Part shown: in pieces, positions 1 through 12,544 of the stretch
How positions within the stretch are numbered: position 1 is the first letter of the stretch
Layout: every line of letters starts with the position of its first letter
DNA from: Berberis thunbergii
Taxonomy: Eukaryota; Streptophyta; Magnoliopsida; Ranunculales; Berberidaceae
Direction: 5' to 3'
Assembly: GCA_003290165.1 (NCBI GenBank)
Contig: QNQO01007618.1
Location: 1-64,000 of the forward strand
Length of the DNA: 64,000 bases
Position numbers and translations under genes: made by a program
Notes under the pieces: model-generated
What the model was told of the DNA's origin: nothing
Database searches by the model: none
What the model saw: only the letters and a program-made list of their open reading frames with translations

Positions 1-1050
1 TTACTCAAACACATTATGAACTATTTTATAAAGCATGGGACCGCTTTCAAGATTTACTCATCAAGTGGCCCCATTATGGCTTTGAAAAACGAGTGCTAGT
101 GCAGAGTTTCTATAATGGATTGATTGTCGAATCTAGAAATATGATCGAATCCATGCATCAAGGGAAATACATGTGTAAAATTGGTACTGATGCTTATACC
201 TTTCTAAATGAATTTGCTGGTGATTATTGACAATGGACTGCCCATAGAGACTTGAAACCTAGTTCTTCTAGAAAATCACGTCTATTTGTACCAAAGGAAG
301 ATCTTGAACCAGACATCAAAACCTTCTTAAAAGACTTTGCTAAGGAAATGAAATCTATTTTGACAAAGTCTACCTCTGAAGCCAAATAACAAACTTATAA
401 GCCTTGTAACTTTTGCCTCAAAAGAGATCATATAGATTTTGATTGTTTTTTAACTTCAGCTGGCAATGAACCTCCAGAGGAGGTGTGTGTATTTAACAAT
501 GAACATAAATCAAACACATTCAGTCAAACATACCTTACGATGATCGACATCACTCTAACCTTTCCTATGGTGGTGACTTTTATGAACAACCACCCAGAAG
601 TTCAAGAAATCCTCCTGGGTTCAACACCCTAGGCAACCTAGTGGACAAGCCCACAACTCACACATCTGTCCCAGATAGATTCAATATGGACCTCAATCTA
701 ACCAGTTGCAATAAAATCAATATCCACTACAGGGAGGACCTCTTTCATTCCAGCAAAATTCAGCATGTGAACCTTCCTATGGTATCTATCCCTCATAATT
801 CTTATGGTCAACCTCAACTTAGCAACTTCCAGGACTTGGTACCTCAAACTGAATATGTTGCTACCTTACCACCTCCAAAACCATCAATGGAGGATATGAT
901 GCACCAATTAATGACAACAAATGTTGCTAATTCCCAAGCCATCCACTAGCTTAAACAACAGTTGCAACAGTTGAGCGTGGGAAGGGAAAAAGGAACATTC
1001 CCCAGCCAACCCATCCCTAATCCAAAAGGTTGCTCCCCAAGCCCATGTCA
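1..1050 (+). pseudogene. gag remnant with zinc knuckle (gypsy A)
   Basis: The reading frame from base 3 gives a Retrotrans_gag-type stretch (aromatic/charged pattern such as YELFYKAWDRFQDLL and HYGFEKRVLVQSFYNGL) ending at a stop near 230. Around 405-460 a CX2CX4HX4C zinc knuckle (CNFCLKRDHIDFDC) is readable. An open stretch at 641-949 encodes proline- and glutamine-rich gag C-terminal sequence. The frame changes several times and stops lie between the blocks, so this is not a working gene. Gag would form the particle and the knuckle would bind RNA. Confidence 0.75.
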
Positions 1051-1529
1051 ATGAAATTGGTAGTAATGTTGATTCACATGGAGAAGTTAAAGTTGTCACC
1101 CACCCTTCGTTATGGGCTGAGCAATTGATAATGACATAGAACAACCTAAATATAACTGATGTGATTTCCAAAGAGAACGTTCCTAAACCAATTGAGAACG
1201 CTAAAGGTTCTTCTCAAACTAGTTTAAACTCATCCTCTCAGCTTCCCGTAGAGCCAAGAAAGTATATACCTAAGGCACCTTTTCCCAAAGCCCTTTTTAG
1301 GTAACAAAAAAGATAAGCAATTTCAAGAAATACTAGAGATTTTTAAAGGAGTACACATCAACATTCCCTTTTTGTCTGTTATCAAGCAAGTACCAGTCTA
1401 TGCAAAATTTTCAAGGACATGTGTGCCTAAAAATAGATAAACAAAAGTACATGAAACTGCATGCCTTGCAAGCGATGCCACATCGCTTATTTAACAAATT
1501 GGAGTAGTTAAGTACAGGGATTCAGGAAC

Positions 1530-1860
1530 CACTACTGTACCATGTTTCATTGGAAAATACTTTGAAAGTCGTGCCTTGATCAACTTCGAGCGAGTGTGAA
1601 ATATTTTACCTTATTCATAATATTTAGAACTTGGGTTAAGGAGATGCAACCAACAATGATAGTTCTTAAGCTAGCAGATGAGTCAAAACGATGCCCTAGA
1701 GGAATAGTTCTTGATGTGATTGTTCAAGTTGCAAATTTCTATTATCTTGTTGATTTCATCATCTTAGACACTAGCCCAAGCCCAAATAATCAAATTCTTG
1801 TCATTCTAGGGGTGACCCTTCTTAGTAACTGCAGAAGCCAACATCAACTGTAGAAGCGGT
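1530..1860 (+). pseudogene. retropepsin-like aspartic protease remnant (gypsy A)
   Basis: The translation holds the plant gypsy protease pattern: a degenerate active-site region near 1570-1600, then LKLADESKRCPRG, then a beta-strand-rich FYYLVDFIILDT and a degraded ILG motif near 1800. The catalytic Asp-Leu/Thr-Gly motif is not intact in any single frame. It sits between gag and RT, as expected for a gag-pro-pol polyprotein. Confidence 0.65.
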
Positions 1861-2239
1861 TAGCATGTCTGTTTCCTTTGGGAACCTTAAGCCAAATTGA
1901 ATATTTTTAAGGCCTTGCAAAGGAGAGAATATTCGATATGATGAGGAGGAAGAAGAAGAAGTGTTATGATTCGATCTTTTGAGTCTATGGCTCAATCAGT
2001 CACCAGATGATGTATTTGTTTTGTTCTCTCTCACACTTTGGTATGAACCTAGATATGGATGAGGCTATTGAAGAGGTCACAGTATGTTGGATAATGTGCC
2101 CTATATGCATATACCTGAATCTGTGCCATTATCACGTTATCAATATGAGGAAGAGTTGTATTCCTCATCTTCCTTCATATGACAATCACAAGATAGTGAC
2201 TCATCATCAAAGCACTCTAGAAATCACTAGAACTTAGCC

Positions 2240-2720
2240 TTTGCCAAATGAATTGAGATATGCATTTCTCGGTCCTGCGAAGAGTATTCTAGTGATTATT
2301 GCCTCAGATCTCACTGAGGAACACAGTGACAAGTTGTTGGAGGTTATTAAAGATAACAAGTCTACCATTGCTTGGAATATTTATGACATCAAGGGGTGTT
2401 GACCCTATTGTCTGTGAGCATCATATTTATTGGAAGATGAAACCAGAACCTTCAGAGAGCCCATCGACATCTAATCCCATTTTGAAAGATGTCGTAAAAT
2501 AAGAAGTATTGAAACTCCTGGATGCAAACATCATTTATGTTTCTCTGATAGCCAATGGTTCCTAAGAAGTCAGGAATTACAGTTGTTGAAAATGAGAATA
2601 AGAAACTTGTGCCACAAAGAGTGAAAAAGGGATGGAGAGTATGCACTGATTATCATAAGCTGAACTCTAATACTCAAAAAGATCACTTTCCCCTTTTATT
2701 GATCAGATGCTTGAGGCGTT
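2240..2720 (+). pseudogene. protease-RT linker and RT N-terminus (gypsy A)
   Basis: Broken frames encode the region before RT (LRYAFLGPAKSILVIIASDL, then LLEVIKDNKSTIAWN) and the RT fingers start (KKSGITVV near 2565-2590, WRVCTDYHKLNS near 2632-2670). The frame stops where LTR element B begins. The next RT codons resume at 15416 on the same strand, which places the insertion of B inside RT. Confidence 0.75.
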
Positions 2721-4710
2721 TGATGGAGATTTTATTAACTTAAATTAATAAGCTAATAAATCCTACTTGTAATACCGCAAGTGCGCGACTGTCTAACTAG
2801 TAGACAGTGGCAAATACGGGTCGATCCCACGAGGATTGACAGACAATCGAATTCGAAGACTTATTTAAACTAATTTAGAGTTGGGGGTTATAGCAGCTGT
2901 AAATTACTAAATTTAAGAGACTAAATTGACAACTAAAATTAAACTGATAGGATGATAAGAGAGGGGACCGAGACATCGAATCCACCACAGGTTCTTCGAG
3001 ATTTGTTTAATCCAAATTATTGTTTTCAAGAATTAACATGACTAACCTAAATATTAATCTAAGTTTGCAACTGATTTCAGCAAAAGTATAAACCCCTAGC
3101 ATTGCGTGTCTTCTTGCGGCACACACAATCACAAGTTTATTTTAACTAATTCAAACCCCTAGCATTGCATGTATTTTTACGGCACACACCAATCACAGAT
3201 TCAGATTAATTGATTAAATCATGCTTTAAAGATCAATAAAGGGTACTTCTAACTACCGACTAGTCTAGATAATTAATTTGGATATTAATCGGTGAAAGCA
3301 AATTATTGAGACTCAGAAATCAAATGTTTTAACGTTCAAGTATAAAGAAAACAATAATTTAATACAACAAACTCTAGGAAACCTGTGGTTTCATCTTCGT
3401 CTCGGGCGAGGTTTAGAAGATCATGGTGGTGGTCACAGCATCAATGGAGGTGGAATTCATCTCTGCACGAACATGGATCCCGATAAAAGGTTATAAACGC
3501 TCTGTGGCTGCTCTTACAGAATCTGGAGTGTCAATAGCGAAATGTTTGAAAAACAGTTATTTCCCGCCAAAAATTGTGCGGCTGTCTCTGGTCTTCGTCT
3601 CCAGCGAGATTCGCTCCTCGCGCTGCTTCATCTTCGCTCATCGTGAGCTCTTTCTTCTTCCAAACGGCTCCGGTACCTGCAAAAGAGAGAGAGGGATGGA
3701 AGAATAGAGAGAGAGACGCGAAGAGAACGAGATATGGGCGAGAAAAATAGGGGCGGTGCTCCCTTTTTGATGCCTCCTATCTCGGTGGTGGTGTACGAAC
3801 TGGTTCGAGTTTGATCAGAGGAGATGGATTAGGGAGAGATGGAAGAGTAACGTGAGAGAGAGAGCTCTGGTGAGGATGGTGGTGTGTGTGGGTTGTTAGT
3901 CAGCTGCAAGAAAAGAAAACAAGGACTTGCTGCCTGTTTCTCCACTGTTTTGTGCGCGAGATGGTGATGGTGAGAGCGTATGATGTTTGTGATCAGCGGT
4001 GTGGATGCTGGACGGTGGCGAGGCGAAGAAAGAGACACGAAAACAGGGGAAGAAGAGAGGAACAAGGGAGTCATGGGCGGTTGTTGTGCGTGGTTGTTTG
4101 TGACAGGAATAGGGGCTGGAGGTGCGTGGTTGTGCAAAACAGTGAGATGACAGCGATGATGTCTACGATGGAACAGGGAGTGGCGTCTCCCTAGCGAGTG
4201 AGGAAGAGCGAGTGAGGGAGGAAGGCAAGGTGACGGCTGATGGTGGAGGACGAGGAGGAGGTGGTGATGGCGGGATGATCGCACTACAGGTTATCCTATC
4301 GAGCGAGGATCGCCGGCAGGGTGTATTGGCGTGGTGGCTAGAAAAGAGAGGAGGAAAACACACGTAGGAAAAGAGAAATGCGCTTTTCTCCAAAATGGGG
4401 AGAGCTAAATAGGGTTATCCTATTTTCTTGGGCTTGGGTTTTTGGCTTAGCATTTTGGGTTTGGGCTTAGGTTAAATTAGGGTAGACCTATGTTTATTTG
4501 GGTTAGGTTTAGATATGTGACCATTTACTTTGTACCACCGCTATAATCAACCAATTGATGATTCATTAAATTGTCACCTTAATGCAATTTCATGGTTCAT
4601 GCTTAAATCCTACAAATACATGAAAATGAAATAATAAGAAAAAAAATATAATAATCGAAACACTAACATATATAATTAAGGGATATTATGTAATAATTAT
4701 GTGAATATCA
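2721..4710 (-). repeat. 3' LTR of element B (1990 bp)
   Basis: The LTR runs TG...CA and matches 14168-15415 at both ends, including the shared block with TACCGCAAGTGC and ATCCCACGAGGA. It contains about 775 bp (roughly 3050-3823) missing from the right LTR. Part of that block also occurs in the family member at 33560-34822, so deletion from the right copy is the simpler reading. Apparent ORFs in 3829-4393 on either strand are low-complexity His/Pro/Ser or Arg-rich translations of LTR DNA. Confidence 0.85.
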
Positions 4711-4726
4711 AATACCCCAAACCTAT
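4711..4726 (-). other. polypurine tract of element B
   Basis: On the minus strand the sequence directly before the 3' LTR reads ATAGGTTTGGGGTATT, a purine-rich plus-strand primer site. The same sequence with small changes precedes the related LTR at 62369. Confidence 0.6.
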
Positions 4727-7217
4727 ATTTTGCTAGTCCTCGAGCAAAACAATAGAAATAAAATTCTAACTCACTTTCGCAGGAATCATCGGTTGCACTA
4801 CCTTAAATGTGCATCAAGGCTTTAAACCCCTAGATTACCTCTAGTGGAGTTATAGTCTCGTGAGGGTTTCCAGAAATGTTACCTACAAACATTATGACTC
4901 AATAAATTTTCAAAACATGGTAACTCGATCTATTATCCTCAGAGTAAGAATCTAATTGCCCAAAAATTTTTAAAACAGCTAACAATCACAATAATATATC
5001 AAAGAGTTTCACAACAATTTAATAATACCCAAAGGTTAAATAAATTTCATCAATTATTCCCAACTCGAAGTGTGTGTGTGCATGGCCTTATCAACATAAC
5101 TTTATTCTTCTCAGCAAAGATACGACTAGATAACCTTTGAATTGTACGCTTCGACTACAAATCTCTCTTGTCACTCAGAAATGAATCACTCATAGATTGG
5201 TTAGTTATCACTCAGTTTATATGTGAGAAAGAGAATAATATATGGAAAGACAAACATCTCACATATAATAATCATGAAAAATAGACTTTTCAAAGAATGA
5301 AATGAATATGATCTCATGGAAAGGAATATCAATTATACTTTGATAATATTGAATCACACGCCATAGTTCTTGTTTATTTAATCTCCACGTCTATGAACCA
5401 AACTTTTACTTAAGATCAATTAGGTCTTTATTAGGTTGTAATGAGGCTAAGATTTTGGCTAATAAGAATGGAAAATGATACGACAAAATTCTTTGAGAAT
5501 GGATACACCCTTTAATAGGCACGTGGGGCTCTGAAGAATAAACTAATGTTGTATATCATTAATTTTTCTTCCTTCGAAATTCTTCTTCATATATCTTTTT
5601 TTTTTCTTGTATACATGCTTTCCCCTTCTGCACAATAAAACATTTTAGTCCCGAGGATTCATGGAATATTTAATTTCAACTCTTTTATTTGCCCATTCCA
5701 AAATTACATCAACCATACACATTCTCAAGGACATTTGGTAAGGATAAAAATAATATGGGATATTACTCCCTAACTGGAGTAGGTACTGGAAATGGGTTAG
5801 CAAAGAAAAAGTCAATTGAAAGGTTCAAAGGGCCGCAAACGGATATTTATCATTGAGTAGGCTAAAAGGCTAAAAAACGGTTCAAAGAAAAAAAAAATGC
5901 CTATATCACTTCTTAAGCTCTAGTCGGTATTATGACATCTTAACTAAATAAAACAAGAAGTTCTATTGTAATAATTCAATTTTATCACCATTCTCAAAGT
6001 AATCAATAAAAGAAACAAGAATAATGAGATCGTCAACGAGATAATGCAGAATCAAGAAAAGTCAGAGTTTATTTAATAACCCTCAAGAAAAATAGAATGT
6101 CTCGAAACTCACAAGGGTTAAGTCTCCACTATTATTGTAAGGTTTTCTAGTTAATATCTTACTGATTAACTTCAAATCATGCCAACTCGGCTTATAGTGC
6201 AAGAGTGGTTGAGTCGAAAAATATCATGAAATATATTTAACTTAAATATAATATCAAACCATATGTTTTCCTATTGATATATAAAAGATTCAAGTGAAAG
6301 CATGTATTTATCAAATTTAAAGGCATACTTGAAAGCACATCCTCTTCATTGGAAATGAACTTAGATTTTGAATGCATTTTCAAATCGAAAATTTTTCACA
6401 CATTCATAATTAACTATGTATTCAATGGAGATTGAGTAGAATACAATAGTCAATTGTTAAATACATTTCATTTCAAAAAAATTCGAAGAATGCAAAAAAA
6501 CTCATAAACCTCACCCCCAAACCTAAACCAAACATTGTCCCCAATGTATAAAATGATGATTATGACAAAAGCAGGAAAAAAAGCATGAGAGTTAGAATGA
6601 TATTACCATGGGAAAGTTTTTTACCAATTTGGACGAAATCGTCCACCAATGAACGCTCAACAACATAAGAACTGTGCACTCATCATAATAAATTGATAAA
6701 AACAATACATGACACAAAAAGATATACAAATGAAATAATGAAAAATATTACATGTATCAATTGTAAGTCAAAATTGTTACGGAGCTAACGAGTATGAGTG
6801 AAATGCAACTAGAAAGAACTCGAAAATCAATCCAGACTAACCATAATGACACAACTGAAGCTAGGCTGCCTCCTAGAAGCACTTGGTTTAACGTCGTCAG
6901 CCCCGACATATATTCTTCCTCATAAATAATGTACCATGAAATGACGAGGAAGAACATAGAGAACACTCCCCCAAACCTAGACACTTAGTCCATGATGTTG
7001 ACTAGATCATATAACAATAACCGAAAAAAGTTGAGGATCCGTCCAACATATAGTAGCACCTACATGCCGCACAACAAAACTAACACATCCCTAAAAAACG
7101 AAGACACCATGCAAATCATAGAGAAAATGGGATCTGGAGCAAAAAGTTGTCACCAACAGGAATATCTTGCAAATGGACTATTTCCTACTTCTAAAAAGGG
7201 ACATCCTATGTCTGGTG
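4727..7217 (-). other. non-coding 3' region of element B
   Basis: AT-rich sequence with no convincing coding potential. The minus-strand ORF at 6757-6984 covers a conserved non-coding block that in full-length relatives follows the pol stop codon (GACGTTAAACCAAGTGCTTC, then a GGAGGCAGCC motif). Its presence only ~340 bp beyond the protease-linker ORF shows that RT, RNase H and integrase are deleted. The part near 4711-4900 is related to 62178-62368. Confidence 0.6.
6861..6876 (-). other. 16-nt hairpin with AGGCAG loop (element B)
   Basis: The minus strand reads CTAGG-AGGCAG-CCTAG, a perfect 5-bp stem with a 6-nt loop. The equivalent site in element C at 53382-53397 reads TTGGG-AGGCAA-CCCAA: the loop is kept and both sides of the stem change together. 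Confidence 0.6.
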
Positions 7218-7889
7218 TCAAATTGGAAGATTGAATGTGTTGCACATAGGATGGTCAAAATTAAAATCACCCCTTAAGAACAAGGGATCCACATAGGTAG
7301 CGCCAGTCACTATTAAAGGGATGGAAAGGGGTATATCTATAGATAGATCAGGTGGTATAGGCATAGGCTCATTATAACAAAATGAATTGCACAAAGATGA
7401 TGAGCTAGGCAGCTCAACAACACCCCCAAACCTAGAATTAGCACTACCTATGGCATGTAGTCTCTCCAAGGAATACTGAGGGTAAGACTTCATGTAAAAG
7501 TCACTAGGTGGACATATGTCAAATGGGTCATCATGAACAAGCGGAAAAGGGAATGGGTCAGAAAGCCCAATAGTATCAGCAGAAAGGTTCAATTTTGACT
7601 CACTGAGTGGAAGGAGTTCCACTTTAGGCTTCCATGTGTAACCTGTATCCATAATTGGGGCTGAATCAAGCAAAACATTCACTTCCCTAATGGAATCATC
7701 AATATCGAAGTCTAAACCGGAGTGAGTCAAACATGATGCTAAGGGATCATTTGATAAAGACTGCAATAAAGAATTCTCCATCGAACTCTCAATCATGTCA
7801 ACTTCACAAACATCCTCGGGCTCGGGAGGTTGTTGACTAGCATTAAAAACGTTGAGTTCGACGGTGATGTTGCCAAATGACAATTTCAT
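7218..7889 (-). CDS. protease-RT linker ORF of element B
   Basis: An open 223-codon stretch, acidic and Ser/Pro-rich. It starts in the strand after retropepsin (KLSFGNITVELNVF, typical of the sequence after the ILGRPF motif in plant gypsy polyproteins). The rest is the poorly conserved linker before RT and has no recognisable catalytic motif. The protease lies just upstream in another frame, so the polyprotein is frameshifted at about 7895. No RT follows. It is a surviving polyprotein fragment rather than a gene of its own. Confidence 0.6.
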   Translation of the reverse strand: MKLSFGNITVELNVFNASQQPPEPEDVCEVDMIESSMENSLLQSLSNDPLASCLTHSGLDFDIDDSIREVNVLLDSAPIMDTGYTWKPKVELLPLSESKLNLSADTIGLSDPFPFPLVHDDPFDICPPSDFYMKSYPQYSLERLHAIGSANSRFGGVVELPSSSSLCNSFCYNEPMPIPPDLSIDIPLSIPLIVTGATYVDPLFLRGDFNFDHPMCNTFNLPI

Positions 7890-7905
7890 AATTCCATTCC
7901 TGTAG

Positions 7906-8181
7906 TTAATAATGGCATTGGATGTGGCAAAAAAATGGTCGACCCAAAATGACTAGAATGTGACTAGAGGGATTGTGAATAGAATGTGTATCAAGAACTA
8001 TAAAGTCCATAGGGTAATAGAATTTTTCAACCTTGATAATCACATCCTTTATAACACCACGGGGGACTCTGACAGACCGATCTGCCAATTGCAGTGTTAC
8101 TCTAGTCGATTTTAACCCATCGAAACCTAATTGCTCATAAACAGAATATGGCAATAAATTAACATTCGCCCCTAAATCCAA
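7906..8181 (-). pseudogene. retropepsin-like protease fragment of element B
   Basis: A clear aspartic protease core: MDLGANVNLLPYSVYEQLGF with the DLG active-site variant common in plant gypsy elements, then LQLADRSVRVPRGVIKDV, then a FYYPMDFIVLDT strand and the closing VILGRPFF motif. The upstream part is separated by a frame break near 8190-8240. Protease would cleave the gag-pol polyprotein. Confidence 0.8.
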
Positions 8182-8242
8182 TAATGCCTTATCTATCCCA
8201 TGATCACCGATAATACAAGAAATAGTCAGGCAACCAGGATCC

Positions 8243-8428
8243 CTATATTAAGGCGGGGTTCTGTGTTGAATAATTGAGCTCCACTTGCTCGGTGAGGAAG
8301 GCTCTCTTTTGCACATGGAGCTTCCACTTTTGTGTGCAAAGATCCTTCAAGAACTTGGCATAGTTAGGAACTTTCTTGATAACATCGAGTAATGGGATAT
8401 TTATGTGAACTTGTTTAAAAATTTCCAT
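8243..8428 (-). pseudogene. pre-protease segment of element B polyprotein
   Basis: Encodes EIFKQVHINIPLLDVIKKVP and NYAKFLKDLCTQK, the conserved stretch that precedes retropepsin in this group of plant gypsy polyproteins; element C has the same segment near 36850-36960. It is open only as a short frame and is disconnected from gag and protease by frameshifts. Confidence 0.7.
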
Positions 8429-8436
8429 TACGTCAT

Positions 8437-10015
8437 TTACACTTGTGCCTTATTTGTCGGAGCTAACCGTGATGGAAACAGTGCCCTAGGCAAATAAGAT
8501 GCCTGAGTGGGGTCAGATTCAAGAGGCGCATCTTTAGAAGATGAGGCTTTATTAGCATCCTTGTCAGATGGAGATGCAACCTGCGTTGACTTAGACGTGG
8601 ATGCACTGACACTCAAATCGGGCACTTGTACTCGATTGTCAACCTGTTTTCCACTTCTAAGGATAGTAATAGATTTGAAATCTTCATTGCAGGACTCAGA
8701 TGTACTACCAACTGCGAATTGACCCCTTTGGGTTTGGAACAGGTTGACTAGGAAATCTCCGTGGCTTTATCTCAGAAAAGACTGAGTAATCTTACTCACA
8801 GCTATCTCAAGTCTATTGAGGGTTTAAGATTGGTGTTGAGTCGTGGCTTCAACTCAGATATGTCCTTAGAATTCTGCTCAATTATACTTTCTGAGCGCTG
8901 CAAAAATCAATTACCCGTTTCCTCTAAACATGATGTGTTGGATGGAGGAACTTGGTTATGGTGGGGCCTAACAGGGCTAGGGGCTTGAGGAGCCTGGGAG
9001 ACAACAACAGGTCCCCCTTGGTGTGGGCCATGGGCCCAGGAGAGACTTGGATTTGGCGAACCCTGAATTGTAATAGTTAGGTTGCGGATCATTGCCAGGT
9101 CACCGTATCGCATTAAAAGCGTTGACTTGCTCAGCATAGTATGCAGGATAATCATTTTGCAAGTCACAATTAGCTATTGAATGACCAGGACTTGAACATG
9201 CAACACAGACTTCGAATGAAGCGTTTGCGGGAAGTGCATGTTGAGTCAAATTCAAGAGCGCATCTATCTTTTGAGACATGGTCATAACAGTCGTCTCTAA
9301 CTTTGAGGTAGAAGGGGTTGAACAGATGTATCTCTAACTTCATATATACCACCCTTACGCCTATCAGACTCCTTTCTCGAATAATCCCATTGCTGAGACA
9401 TTTCGGAAAGAGTTTCAAAGAATTCTCATATCTCATTGACACTCATCTTCATTAATGACCCACCACTGGTAGCATCAATCATATGACGGTTTTGAGGGGT
9501 TAAACCATCTTGGAAGTATTGAACAAGCCGCCACTTCTCAAATCCGTGATGGGGACACCTGAAAATGAGCTCATTGAACCTTTCCCAACATTCATAGAAA
9601 TGTTCACCTTCTTTTTGTTGAAAATTAGATAAATCTCGTCGGAGGGCATTCGTTTTATGAATGGGGAAGTATTTTGTCAAGAACTTTCTTGACAACGCAT
9701 ACCATGATGTGATGGATCCTGTCTCTAATGCATTTAACCACGATTTCGCCTTACCTTTCAGAGAAAATGGAAATAACCTAAGACGGACTGAATCATCAGA
9801 AAAGTTTTGGTACTTCAAGGTAGCGCAGATGTCAAAAAAATTTTGACATGAAGATAAGGGTCTTTTTTCTCAAAGCCATAAAAAGTGGGCAAGAGATGAA
9901 TAAACGATGGTTTGAGTTCGAAACTGTTTGCATTTGTCTCAGGTAAGAGAATGCAAGATGGAACACTACTAGGAAGAGGGACGAAGTAATCCTTAAAGGC
10001 CTTCCCCTCAGCCAT
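8437..10015 (-). pseudogene. gag of element B, frameshifted
   Basis: The probable start is the ATG at 10013-10015 (MAEGKAFKDYFVPL). Gag continues through FELKPSFIHLLPTFYGFEKK, shifts frame around 9820-9840 next to an A7 run, and continues at 9818-9426 as a well-kept Retrotrans_gag core (LRLFPFSLKGKAKSWLNALE; FYECWERFNELIFRCPHHGF). A CX2CX4HX4C knuckle (CVACSSPGHSIANC) lies near 9170-9210, followed by Pro/Gln-rich sequence to ~8900. The ORF's upstream extension to 10183 is leader sequence. Confidence 0.8.
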
Positions 10016-12544
10016 CTCAGTGGACAAGGATGATGAACCTAAATAGGTAATGGGGACTTCAAAGAACTCTTTGAATTCTAAAAGATAAAACAACGAAACC
10101 CTAAGTGACACCAAGATGATGCACAAAAAAAATTGGCAGACGACCTTAGAGCTTTCATTTACTAATGCAGGGCTGATATTCATTTGATTTACCTAACCGT
10201 GGGAGAGGCACGATAATTTCCTATCAATCCGCCCACTACAGAGTTGTTCTTACCTCTTTTTCCACTCTCTAGCTCAAAGTGAATGCCAGTTCAAAAATGT
10301 TCCCAGATGGGATATGTTCCTTCACTCGATCACTTTAAGCTATCAAACGTCCAAGAGGGTCCCTATGAGCGTCACACCTGTCACGCCCCGATTTTCGAAG
10401 TAACGAATATCCAAAATCCACGTAGATTATTCGTTCCCCCCAAAACTTGGGACGTGAAAATTCAATAACAACATAAACAAATAGCAGCAACAACTAAACA
10501 TGATTTAATCACTGAAACAAATAAAACTCTTACCCGAAAAGGACTGGCGTGGCTAGCTCACTAGCGAAACTCCAGTAACGCAGCTCAAAATTTCTAAACC
10601 TGAAAGGCTAATCGGCTACATTCCAAAAAGAATGTACCCAAGAAGCAAAAGCTCACTTGGGTTAGCAATAAAGCTGGTGCGAGAATCTTCATCCCAAAAT
10701 CAATAAACCACTCGTGATAAACATCAAGCTAAACACAAACACACCAACAGGTAGTTCCTCAACGAAGCAAAAGTGTAATGCAAGAAACACAGTTCCAAGA
10801 TTTAGTTCCTCATCGAGGCCATCATATCATCATCCCAATAAGGTAAAAATGCATTTACTTATACTTACCCTATAGGAGTTGACTATGGCAAGTCTGACCT
10901 GCAGAAATTGTTAGTAGACTTATCATCCTACACAAAACGGTAGAAACAAACAAATAAAATTTATGAGTTATCAATCCTCAGAAATACAACAACAATAAAA
11001 ATCATAATCATATTAGACTATTATTGAAATATTAACAAAACACATTTTCTACCTTTAGGAAGACATGTAGTTCTCATTCAATGATTGAATGAGCATTTAG
11101 TTTCATCCTTTAAGGTAATCATGCACATATACAAAAATGAAATCTCGCTTCTTTTCCACAACCGCACCATCCTCCTTGTGCCGAACACACCTCACCCAAG
11201 TGGGGTGCCACCTCGAGGAACATGTCATCTCACCCGAAGTTCGATCACTGGCAAGTATTCTTCCTAAATCTACACGTACAATCGAACTCACATGGAACGG
11301 TGCATCGATATGCAAGCAAGTCTGCATACCCATAATAATATCACACGTATACAAGCAAGTCTGTATACAAAATTTCTTTTCTTTTCACATTTTTTTCTTC
11401 GGAGTTGTGGAAAAGAGCATAAAAAACATCAACTAAAACTCAAAACTCTTTTATGGTGACTCTTTGTCTACCATAAATAAATCAACCACAGTATCCACCA
11501 TTATTCATTAAGAAATGAGTTCAAAGAAAATAAACAATCTTCATGCATTTTCATCTCAAGTATGCGTTCATCTACTACCCTACAATAAAGACTATATGAA
11601 TCATTTACTATTGTGGGACCAACCTCCAATTCTCTTTTTGTTTATATGGGAGATAAACTGATTCCAAAGGGGTTCATTTGAACTTTACAATCTAACTGTG
11701 GACATGTTTTACTGGAACAAATCTTTCAAGGCCTTTAACACAACTATCATGAACAAACCCCTCTGCCAAAACCCTCTCAAACAAAACACATCTAGAAACG
11801 CCTTTCCAAAATGAAGATGACTAAGAAGAAACCTTGCTTCACAATATTAATCTCTTGCAATATCATTTCTCCAAATTTTTGCCCCTCTTTTGGGTCTTCA
11901 TTTAGAACAAAGATTTCATGGAAGGAGATAAAACCCCTCACCAAATTCACTTTCAGTTTGCATAATCCCTCTAAATGTCAAATCCTTCACCTAAACATGT
12001 TTTCCCCTCTGGGGGAAACATCCTACTCATCATTTTCTTAGTATCTGTTGTGGGTTTGCAACAACAAGCAAAGTAGAAAAGCTGAGGAGCTTTTGTTGTG
12101 AGCATCTTCCTCATTTACTGTCATACCATATTCATATTCAAGAATAAAGGGACAGTGAAGGAGTGGGAACCAAATGCAGCAGGAAAGTTTCATTGCATCA
12201 TATAATGAACCAATACTGAAGCAAGGATTTCATTACACACAAACAAAGATTTCACTTCCTAAATATATTCCAATACTCAACATGAACTACTGTTATTAGA
12301 ATCCGGTATAATAGGTATCATCAGTACCAAGACTAGCAAACAAAATAACAGAGATATTAACAGTAACAACACCAAGCAAATTGGGGAAGGAAAACCATTA
12401 AAAATTTAACATAAAACTAGCAAAAGCACCTAAATTAGTAAGCTTATTGAACGAAATTGGGGAAGAAGATTGATTAAATATCAAAACCTAACCTTGATTC
12501 CAAGAACAAGTTCATACAAAACTATGTTATAGTATGAAGAAAAC

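Larger units (their letters stand above)
1..2720 (+). mobile_element. Ty3/gypsy element A, left part (gag, protease, start of RT)
   Basis: This is the 5' part of a decayed Ty3/gypsy retrotransposon read on the plus strand; the window opens inside gag. Gag, a zinc knuckle, retropepsin-like sequence and the start of reverse transcriptase follow in the usual order, all broken by stops and frameshifts. The element continues at 15416-16140 and again at 31258-32000, after removal of LTR element B and CACTA-1. Neither LTR of A is visible in the window. Assignment to gypsy rests on domain order and on RNase H and integrase following RT. Confidence 0.85.

Noticed and set aside
2716..2720. Perfect 5-bp target duplication for element B
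   Set aside because: The two flanks read GCGTT and AAGTT; only three of five bases match, so it is recorded as imperfect.
3829..4393. Overlapping long ORFs on both strands
   Set aside because: Low-complexity His/Pro/Ser and Arg-rich translations inside an LTR; the same ORFs recur in the other LTR copies with shifts.
6757..6984. 75-codon ORF with hydrophobic segments, possible env-like protein
   Set aside because: It covers the conserved post-pol non-coding block of gypsy elements; the hydrophobicity is from AT-rich DNA.
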